From NCBI GenBank assembly GCA_029933635.1, contig JAOZNS010000012.1, positions 2,858-18,795 of the forward strand: a DNA stretch of 15,938 nucleotides, in the 5' to 3' direction. This DNA comes from Candidatus Zixiibacteriota bacterium (GTDB taxonomy: Bacteria > Zixibacteria > MSB-5A5 > SM1-73). The position numbers and the translations under genes are program-made. Shown piece by piece: positions 7,447 through 12,499 of this stretch; position 1 is the first letter of the stretch; every line of letters starts with the position of its first letter. A model generated the notes under the pieces. The model had not been told where the DNA came from and made no database searches. It was given only the letters and a program-made list of their open reading frames with translations.

Positions 7447-8493
7447 TCATCTCCCCATGCGGATCTTCCCCCTGTATTTAGCATAGGTGCCATAATCGAT
7501 ATACTTCTTGTTGTTATCTAATTGAAATCTGGTATGGGGAGCCTTATCTCGAATTTGATCAATCCTTTCGGTCACCTCGAAGATGAAAGCATCGCTTCCT
7601 GCCCCAGAACCATAGGAGACCATCAAGATCTTATCGCCCGGCTTAGAGATATCTAAGGTGGAGGTAAGTCCCATAGGAGAAGATCCGGAATAGGTGTTAC
7701 CCAGTGTAGGAGAAAGCCAGCCTGGCTCAATCTGTTCTCTGGTGAATCCGAGCATACCTCCCACCTTCTGGGGGAATTTACCATTGGGCTGATGAAAGAT
7801 GACGTAATCGAAATCCTCTGGCTTCATTCCCGCCTTACCCATAATCCCTTTAGCCGCTCCGGTGATATGCTTAAAGTAAGCTGGCTCTCCGGTGAAACGG
7901 CTGGCATGCCTGGGATAAAACTGGTGCTCCCTCCTCCAGAAATCGGGGGTGTCGGTCATGTAAGAGTAGGTATAAAGCACTTTTGCTATCAGGTTCTGTT
8001 GGCCAAATATGAAGGAGGCGGCTCCAGCAGCAGCCGAATACTCCAGTGCATCGCCGGGAGCACCTTGAGATGTATCCGCTCCCACAGCCAAGCCATATTT
8101 GATCTGTCCAGACTCAACCAATCCTATGCACACGAACATAGCTTCGCTTCCTGCCTTACAGGCAAACTCAAAATCTGCACAATGTATCTCCGGAGTGGCT
8201 CCAATCGCCTCCGCTAAAGTTGTCCCGGAAGGCTTGACCGCATAGGGATGAGATTCCGATCCCACGTAAACTGCTCCAATCTCTCGAGGGTCGATATTCG
8301 CTCGCCTCAACGCATTTTTGGTCGCCTCCACCGACATGGTGATGGTATCCTGATCAGGGCTGGGGACTGATTTTTCGTAAAGTAACAGTCCCTTCTTGTA
8401 GCTGGGGGCATCTGCACCCCAAACCTTGGCGATCTCCTCTACCTTTATCCTGTTTCGGGGAACATAAGCTCCATAGCCAACTATTCCAACCAT
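7447..8493 (-). CDS. Hydroxymethylglutaryl-CoA synthase, archaeal type
   Basis: This 348-residue thiolase-superfamily enzyme condenses acetyl-CoA with acetoacetyl-CoA to HMG-CoA. The catalytic residues are visible: Glu80 (in YVGSESHPYAVKP), Cys112 (DFEFACKAGSEA) and His234 (VIFHQPNGKFP). Other family landmarks are GADTSQGAPGDALEY, SPTLGNTYSGSSP and VSYGSGAGSDAF. Its short length and these motifs place it with the archaeal enzymes rather than the roughly 390-460 residue bacterial MvaS or eukaryotic forms. It is the first gene of the cluster: a strong ribosome binding site (AAGGAGAGG) precedes the ATG, and a near-consensus promoter lies about 100 nt upstream. Presence of thiolase and DUF35 genes directly downstream supports a three-protein complex. 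No HMG-CoA reductase or HMG-CoA lyase is in the window, so the fate or source of HMG-CoA must be read from the carboxylase and hydratase genes. Confidence 0.93.
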   Translation of the reverse strand: MVGIVGYGAYVPRNRIKVEEIAKVWGADAPSYKKGLLLYEKSVPSPDQDTITMSVEATKNALRRANIDPREIGAVYVGSESHPYAVKPSGTTLAEAIGATPEIHCADFEFACKAGSEAMFVCIGLVESGQIKYGLAVGADTSQGAPGDALEYSAAAGAASFIFGQQNLIAKVLYTYSYMTDTPDFWRREHQFYPRHASRFTGEPAYFKHITGAAKGIMGKAGMKPEDFDYVIFHQPNGKFPQKVGGMLGFTREQIEPGWLSPTLGNTYSGSSPMGLTSTLDISKPGDKILMVSYGSGAGSDAFIFEVTERIDQIRDKAPHTRFQLDNNKKYIDYGTYAKYRGKIRMGR

Positions 8494-8593
8494 ATCATCC
8501 TCTCCTTGCCTGAAAAATATGAGTGGAAAACCTATCAGCCAAAGACTACAGATTCAGCTCAATCCGTTACTTTATTACGTCCAAAACTATCAG

Positions 8594-8622
8594 TATATAC
8601 ACATAAAGCCTGTTCTTGTCAA
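8594..8622 (-). promoter_or_regulatory. Sigma70-type promoter of the HMG-CoA/leucine cluster
   Basis: On the minus strand a perfect -35 TTGACA (8622-8617) is followed after exactly 17 nt by TATATA (8599-8594), with TATACT overlapping two bases further on. Transcription would begin near 8587, leaving a leader of about 90 nt before the HMG-CoA synthase ATG at 8493. This is the strongest promoter I can see for the seven-gene cluster. Confidence 0.75.
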
Positions 8623-8637
8623 GTGAAATTTATCACA
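8622..8637 (-). promoter_or_regulatory. CRP-like operator overlapping the -35 box
   Basis: The minus strand reads TGTGA-TAAATT-TCACT, which is the CRP core TGTGA-N6-TCACA with one mismatch and correct spacing. Its centre (8629.5) is about 42 bp upstream of the inferred transcription start, the position of class II CRP/FNR-family activator sites. Binding by such a regulator is inference from a short motif; no regulator gene lies in the window. Confidence 0.45.
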
Positions 8638-8907
8638 AGGAATGTAGATACCGAATACAAACCATACGCTTTTAAGGAAAGATCAGACAACACCCAGGAG
8701 AGAAGCAATATTTTTCAAAAACTTGTAACCTTAAACTATATCAAAAAAGTTCCTCTTGGGTCTCCGAGATGTATCTGGTCATTACAATCTTAGCTTTTAT
8801 AGAAGATTTTATGATGAAATTTTATTGCGGAAAAGCACGAATTGAATGTCCGGGGAGAACTGTCTGATCACGACCTTTTTCGATCGCTAAGGCATCTTTT
8901 CTGATAT

Positions 8908-8921
8908 TTGATTTTAATCAA
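8908..8921. promoter_or_regulatory. FNR-box-like palindrome
   Basis: TTGATTTTAATCAA matches the FNR consensus TTGAT-N4-ATCAA at all ten defined positions; one extra base pair on each side extends the dyad (8907-8922). It lies about 330 bp upstream of the inferred start of the HMG-CoA cluster and 23 bp past the preceding gene's stop. That is far for direct activation, so it may instead be an AT-rich hairpin or chance. Confidence 0.3.
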
Positions 8922-8944
8922 AAAACAAGAATGGATTGCTTACC

Positions 8945-9889
8945 TCAGATGCGTTCAAATGGCTGGTATTTGCTTATTTTTAGGCTGGTCAGCGAGCCCT
9001 CCAGATATAAGGTCAGCTTACGGGAAGCTCGGTCAAAGTCCACGGTTTGGTATCCATCCTCTGTTTTTTCCAGAGTAAGCCAGGAGAAACTGGTGGAGCT
9101 TAAATTGGTATGATTTATGATCCTTATCGCCATATCTTCTGGCAAAGCAAGCGAAAGCTTCGACGCTTTGGATTCGACCCTTGCAATGACATCATCCACC
9201 AAAGCTCCCATTTTTATGTCAACCTTAGAGGCTTTGGTTTCCAGATCAAAATTGCTCACCCTCAGCTCAGAAAAATCCAGATCAGCATTGCTGGCTTTGA
9301 GAGAGACTCTCAAATCAATCGGAATCACATCAGTTATTTTAATCTCCCATCTCTTTTCCCCCCATCCACCCCAGAATTTTCCTTTGGTAAAGTTCCATCC
9401 TATCAATTTCTTGTCCCTGTCGGTGATCCTCACCCTGCCTGAGCCGTTCAGATTTTCTCGTTCGTAGATTATCAGTGGTTTCCTTTTAAAATAGTCCAGC
9501 TCTGCCGAGATCAATTTATCCGTCCCCGATGACACAACCAGATTCCCGGCATTAAACCGAATGGTTGCATCTGTTCTGGTCATGGTGGTATCCAAATCCT
9601 GACTCCAGTAGTAGGTGTGGCTTGCTCGATAAATCTTATCAAAATAAGTTTTGTGGAGGAAGGCCGGACCTAAAATGATGACAAAAAAGAGAAGGGGCGA
9701 TAGGACGGTTAGAAAAGAGAACCGAGTTTTTTTGAACAAAAGCTCAATCCCGATGGCGATCAGGGCAACCGGCCACAAAGAAAATATCCTCAGCCATACC
9801 GACCAAAGAAGATGTCCGGTGGTGTTCAAAAGCAACACCACTCCTGTAGAAATGAGTATGGCTCCATTTCTAATTCTCCCAATATCCAT
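8945..9889 (-). CDS. LiaF/LiaI-like membrane protein with extracytoplasmic beta domain
   Basis: This is a 314-residue protein. Three hydrophobic segments (about 9-23, 36-52 and 57-77) make up the LiaI/LiaF-like transmembrane region. A beta-rich soluble domain follows (about 90-310) with repeated short strands such as LRVSLKASNADLDF, NFDLETKASKVDI and ARVESKASKLSL, similar to the DUF4097 'toastrack' adhesin-like fold. Proteins of this kind often sit beside PspC-domain genes and are tied to cell-envelope stress sensing. Here the gene follows the PspC gene by 24 nt, with GAGGAG 8 nt before the ATG, so the two form an operon. The function in this organism is inferred only from that pairing. Confidence 0.75.
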   Translation of the reverse strand: MDIGRIRNGAILISTGVVLLLNTTGHLLWSVWLRIFSLWPVALIAIGIELLFKKTRFSFLTVLSPLLFFVIILGPAFLHKTYFDKIYRASHTYYWSQDLDTTMTRTDATIRFNAGNLVVSSGTDKLISAELDYFKRKPLIIYERENLNGSGRVRITDRDKKLIGWNFTKGKFWGGWGEKRWEIKITDVIPIDLRVSLKASNADLDFSELRVSNFDLETKASKVDIKMGALVDDVIARVESKASKLSLALPEDMAIRIINHTNLSSTSFSWLTLEKTEDGYQTVDFDRASRKLTLYLEGSLTSLKISKYQPFERI

Positions 9890-9913
9890 ACAAAAATCTC
9901 CTCAGATTTAAAT

Positions 9914-10300
9914 TCAGGAGGAAATTTCTCCCCTCTGAGCTTTAAGCAGTAATGCAACCCCGAGGACGATCAAAATCACGGGCCAAAGATAGCTGAATCT
10001 GAACCAGGGAAACAAATTATTCAAAAGAAAGATTAAGCCGATCACGATGAGAGCCAATCCGGGCAGAAGTCGATTCAGTTCAGACCTTTCTTTTGTCACC
10101 ATCTCGGCTTCCATCTCCGGACGTCGAGGAATGAGCACCCACCCGACAAGATAAGCTAAAAGCCCGATCCCATCTGCAAAGATCAAAAGAACTGCCACCA
10201 CCCGGAGGATGGTAGGGTCCACACTCAGGTATTCCCCCAATCCTCCACATATGCCGGCGATCATGGAATTGGTTCGGGAACGATAAAGCTTTCTTTCCAT
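9914..10300 (-). CDS. PspC-domain membrane protein with LiaI-like C-terminal segments
   Basis: The 128-residue product begins MERKLYRSRTNSMIAGICGG, the classic PspC opening. The PspC domain (about 3-60) has the amphipathic GLGEYLSVDPTILRV segment and one membrane helix. Two further hydrophobic segments (about 79-97 and 103-120) resemble the LiaI/LiaF-type region. PspC proteins act in envelope stress responses. The reading frame is open five codons further upstream, but GGAGGAG at 10313-10307 lies inside that extension and exactly six bases before the ATG at 10300, so I take the shorter start. A TATACT box lies upstream at 10336-10331 without a good -35. It is followed at once by the LiaF-like gene. 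Confidence 0.85.
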   Translation of the reverse strand: MERKLYRSRTNSMIAGICGGLGEYLSVDPTILRVVAVLLIFADGIGLLAYLVGWVLIPRRPEMEAEMVTKERSELNRLLPGLALIVIGLIFLLNNLFPWFRFSYLWPVILIVLGVALLLKAQRGEISS

Positions 10301-10406
10301 AACATTCTCCTCCATTCGGTGGTCTATTCAAGTATACGGGAAGTGCCTGGTGAGAGATTCATTAAATATAAAAAAACCAACCTTATGGCTCAGGTAGCCT
10401 TCGCAC

Positions 10407-10528
10407 CTGACAAATGAAGAGTCTTGTTTACACCTCTCCCCCTGTATCCCCCTCTCCACACTTGTGGAGAGGGGGAATTAAAGGAGGGTGAGGCTATAAT
10501 ATTGTCTCAGGACTCGGGGCTTCGGACC
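10407..10528. repeat. Direct repeat copy A with CCCCCTCTCC hairpin core
   Basis: The left flank, CTGACAAATGAAGAGTCTTG (10407-10426), matches 18 of 20 bases of the same flank in copy B. The right flank, CTCGGGGCTTCGGACC (10513-10528), is identical to copy B. The core contains a 13-bp arm CCCCCTCTCCACA (10448-10460) paired with TGTGGAGAGGGGG (10463-10475). The copy ends on the first base of the neighbouring orphan gene's stop codon. As a strong hairpin it may end or stabilise transcripts, but there is no clear U-run. Confidence 0.85.
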
Positions 10529-10806
10529 TACTGTTCTTTTCGCTTGCGAAGGAAGCCAATTTGCTTATAATCACCACCCAGAATGTACAAGACGTACCTA
10601 TGAGGGATTTGAATCGATATTACAATATCTTCAGTTGCTAAGACATCCAAACTAAGATATTGTCCTGCAGAATCTATTGAAACGCATTCGAAACAATAAC
10701 CAAACATTTCATCGTCGCTCAATAAAGTTGCTATAAAATGCCCTTTAAGTAATTCAAGCGCATCTTTGATAAGTACGACCCAATACTTAACCTCATATTT
10801 TGCCAT
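10528..10806 (-). CDS. Small protein of unknown function between direct repeats
   Basis: The product has 92 residues counted from the ATG at 10806, which GGGAG precedes by nine bases. The frame is open ten codons further up, but that extension contains the ribosome binding site. I do not recognise a family. The sequence alternates hydrophobic and polar residues in a way that suggests a small beta-rich soluble protein (for example LSLDVLATEDIVISIQIPHRYVLYIL), with a basic C-terminus (FLRKRKEQ). It has no signal peptide or membrane helix. It is enclosed by two directly repeated copies of a roughly 120-bp element, one of which ends on its stop codon. Its neighbours are conserved genes unrelated to it, so it may have arrived as a cassette. 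It looks like a real gene because of its length, start signal and balanced composition, but this is not proven. Confidence 0.6.
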   Translation of the reverse strand: MAKYEVKYWVVLIKDALELLKGHFIATLLSDDEMFGYCFECVSIDSAGQYLSLDVLATEDIVISIQIPHRYVLYILGGDYKQIGFLRKRKEQ

Positions 10807-10878
10807 TATTTTCTTCTCCCGTTTGGCGTGATCCATGTAGCCTAACGATTGACGACCAGACTGGTTTTGCCCGAGTAT

Positions 10879-10999
10879 CTGACAGATGAAGAGTCTCGTT
10901 TATCCCCCGTATCCCCCTCTCTCCACACTTGCGGAGAAGAAAAATTAAAGGGGGGGGTAAGGCTTTAATATTGTTCCAGGAGCTCGGGGCTTCGGACCC
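10879..10999. repeat. Direct repeat copy B with decayed hairpin core
   Basis: This is the same flank-core-flank arrangement as copy A: left flank from 10879, right flank CTCGGGGCTTCGGACC at 10983-10998. The inner hairpin is decayed (CCCCCTCTCTCCACACTTGCGGAGAAGA), and the outer part of the core lost about eight bases relative to copy A. It ends a few bases before the DUF1844 gene's stop codon. Confidence 0.85.
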
Positions 11000-11003
11000 A
11001 CCG

Positions 11004-11348
11004 CTACTTTGCCTGATTTTTGTCTTTAGGTTTGTCTTGCTCTTTTTTGTCAGAGTCTTCTTTTTTCTTCTGTTCCTCCTTTTTGACCTCGTCCACATAA
11101 TTCATCCTGAGCTCAAACAGGGTGTGTTCCAGAAACTTTTTTTCGTTTTCGGACAGGTTATTTTTCGTTTTGTTCTGGATCATCTCCAGCATGTCGATGG
11201 AGAATCTTGCCTGATCCAAATCCCTTTCAACTTTCTTGGTGATGGGATTTTGCAACTTCCCCATCTGTTGCATTGCTGCTGTCTGGAACATCATGACTAA
11301 CTGAACGAACTGAAGCTCCTCTTTTTTGCGCGTATCATCTTGAGTCAT
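11004..11348 (-). CDS. DUF1844 family protein
   Basis: The product has 114 residues from the ATG at 11348. A GTG three codons upstream would extend the frame but abuts the GAGGAG ribosome binding site, which is correctly spaced (8 nt) only for the ATG. The conserved DUF1844 pattern is visible: a hydrophobic helix (QFVQLVMMFQTAAMQQMGKL), the NP turn, an aspartate-rich helix (DLDQARFSIDMLEMIQNKT), then NLSENEKKFLEHTLFELRMNYV. The C-terminal 30 residues are almost entirely Lys, Glu, Asp and Gln, a charged disordered tail. The family is small, cytoplasmic and has no known biochemical role. It appears to be transcribed with the 75-residue gene and DUF366 gene upstream. Confidence 0.8.
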   Translation of the reverse strand: MTQDDTRKKEELQFVQLVMMFQTAAMQQMGKLQNPITKKVERDLDQARFSIDMLEMIQNKTKNNLSENEKKFLEHTLFELRMNYVDEVKKEEQKKKEDSDKKEQDKPKDKNQAK

Positions 11349-11421
11349 ATTACCCACTCCTCACTTTGGTTGAGGGAATTGGATTCAGAAAAGGATGCAA
11401 CTGATTTCAAGGGAAGAAAAG

Positions 11422-11649
11422 CTATTTTTGGTGACGAACTTTCTTTTTTCTTTTCTTCTTTTTATCGAGCCCCTCCGCCAACCTTTTGGCTAAGGTGAGG
11501 TTGTGGAGCAAATCGATGCATTCCGCATCCACCTTCTTCAAAAGCCTCTGCAAGTCATAATCGTCCACTCCCCTGCTGATCTGTCTGATAGACTTCTCCA
11601 AGGAGGTGGCGCTTTTGAGCAACTTAGTTATTTCCCCGACTTGTTTCAT
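11422..11649 (-). CDS. Small helical protein with lysine-rich tail, unknown function
   Basis: This is a 75-residue protein with no family I recognise. Residues 1-60 are predicted largely helical with coiled-coil-like spacing (ITKLLKSATSLEKSIRQIS; LLKKVDAECIDLLHNLTLAKRLAEGL), and the last 14 residues are nearly all Lys/Arg (KKKKRKKK). AGGA lies about 9 nt before the ATG. It lies 73 nt upstream of the DUF1844 gene and 67 nt downstream of the DUF366 gene, all on one strand, so it is likely part of that transcript. The basic tail could bind nucleic acid, but that is a guess from composition only. Confidence 0.6.
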   Translation of the reverse strand: MKQVGEITKLLKSATSLEKSIRQISRGVDDYDLQRLLKKVDAECIDLLHNLTLAKRLAEGLDKKKKRKKKVRHQK

Positions 11650-11716
11650 GGCTTCATCCTATGATTGAGCTAAAAAAGAATTAAATTTTCATCGTCGGCT
11701 CAGAGCTTCTGTTAAT

Positions 11717-12274
11717 TTACTGGATCCTTCTGGTCTTGTAAAGCTTTTGTGAAATCAACCGCATATCCAGACGATACTGGTCCATCACCGCCTGGGAGAT
11801 ATCGTTGGGATCGATGCCATAATCGTCCAGACCTTTTGTCTTCACCGGTGTGTTCTTGCTGGAGATGTTTATTCCCAGATGAATCTTGGTGGAGACCGAG
11901 GTTCGCACCGTGGCAGATACGGTAAGCTTGAACTCCGTGTCAAACAAATCATCTCCCCATCTTTGCAGAACATCCCCCTTAAGCCGATGATTCAGCTTGT
12001 CCTTCACGATGTCCACCAGAAGCTTCTGCCTCAGGATGGCTTTCTCCAGATCCAGGTCAAAATGCTCCACCAGAAAATGGAGCATGCGCTCGCTTTTAAT
12101 CTGGGTCTTCTTTTTGAAATGATCGACTTGGATTATGTATTTTTCCTCCACCTGGCAGGGTCCGATGAAAGCCACAATGTTATCCCCCAGGATGTCGTAA
12201 TTCTGGTAAGCCCAGAAGGAGCTGAGCTGTTCTCCGGTGAACAGGATCTCATCTTGAATAAAATATGACTTCAT
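11717..12274 (-). CDS. DUF366 family protein
   Basis: This is a 185-residue protein matching the DUF366 family as I know it. Matching features are the opening IQDEILFTGEQLSSFWAYQN, the GDNIVAFIGPCQV segment, the RMLHFLVEHFD motif, the RQKLLVDIVKD helix, RWGDDLF and the KLTVSATVRTSVSTKIHLGINI strands. The length fits the family. Members are found in archaea and in several deep-branching bacteria and have no established function; the conserved His, Asp and Cys residues suggest an enzyme. A good ribosome binding site (AGAGGT, 6 nt spacing) fixes the start. It is the first gene after recG on this strand. Confidence 0.75.
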   Translation of the reverse strand: MKSYFIQDEILFTGEQLSSFWAYQNYDILGDNIVAFIGPCQVEEKYIIQVDHFKKKTQIKSERMLHFLVEHFDLDLEKAILRQKLLVDIVKDKLNHRLKGDVLQRWGDDLFDTEFKLTVSATVRTSVSTKIHLGINISSKNTPVKTKGLDDYGIDPNDISQAVMDQYRLDMRLISQKLYKTRRIQ

Positions 12275-12333
12275 GGTTTTACCTCTTAGTAAATCTTTCA
12301 GGATTACTCCCTTTAAACTTTGACTTATTCGTT

Positions 12334-12363
12334 AAAAATCAGATTAAGAAAAAATCTTGATCT
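12334..12363 (-). terminator. Possible weak terminator after recG
   Basis: On the minus strand AGATCAAGA and TCTTAATCT (12363-12341) form a nine-position stem with one mismatch and a loop of T's, followed by GATTTTT. The stem is AT-rich, so efficiency is doubtful. It lies about 140 nt past the recG stop and before the DUF366 gene. The rest of the 225-nt spacer (12275-12499) shows nothing recognisable. Confidence 0.3.
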
Positions 12364-12499
12364 GTCCCCACCTTATGAAAAATTACCAAAGTGCTGAAGA
12401 ACTTTTCTATAATACTAAATGATCTATGCCATGGAGAATAAACAATAATCCTTTCATGGGAGAGGAAATTCATCTTTTGAAATTTTCTTCAGCCAGCCA

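Larger units (their letters stand above)
8494..8944. other. 451-nt non-coding region upstream of the HMG-CoA synthase gene
   Basis: No credible gene was found here. The left part holds the leader, promoter and CRP-like site of the downstream cluster. The middle (about 8640-8900) shows no recognisable element. A perfect TTGAT-N4-ATCAA palindrome lies at 8908-8921, just past the LiaF-like gene's stop. A 95-codon plus-strand reading frame (8506-8793) has no family resemblance and covers the promoter, so I do not treat it as a gene. Confidence 0.6.

Noticed and set aside
8506..8793. 95-codon plus-strand reading frame in the gap upstream of HMG-CoA synthase
   Set aside because: It covers the minus-strand promoter and leader, and its product has no recognisable features and unlikely composition.
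10331..10336. TATACT upstream of the PspC gene as a full sigma70 promoter
   Set aside because: The -10 is good but the hexamer 17 nt upstream (AATCTC) does not match a -35, so I mention it only in the gene entry.
10407..10999. CRISPR array
   Set aside because: Only two long, imperfect direct repeats separated by a gene, and no short regularly spaced repeats or Cas genes.
10793..11098. 101-codon minus-strand reading frame
   Set aside because: It overlaps the DUF1844 gene in another frame, runs through repeat copy B, and is almost all Lys/Arg at its start because it misreads the charged DUF1844 tail.
12405..12416. TATAAT on the plus strand as a promoter
   Set aside because: No -35 match at the right distance and no plus-strand gene downstream; likely chance in AT-rich spacer.
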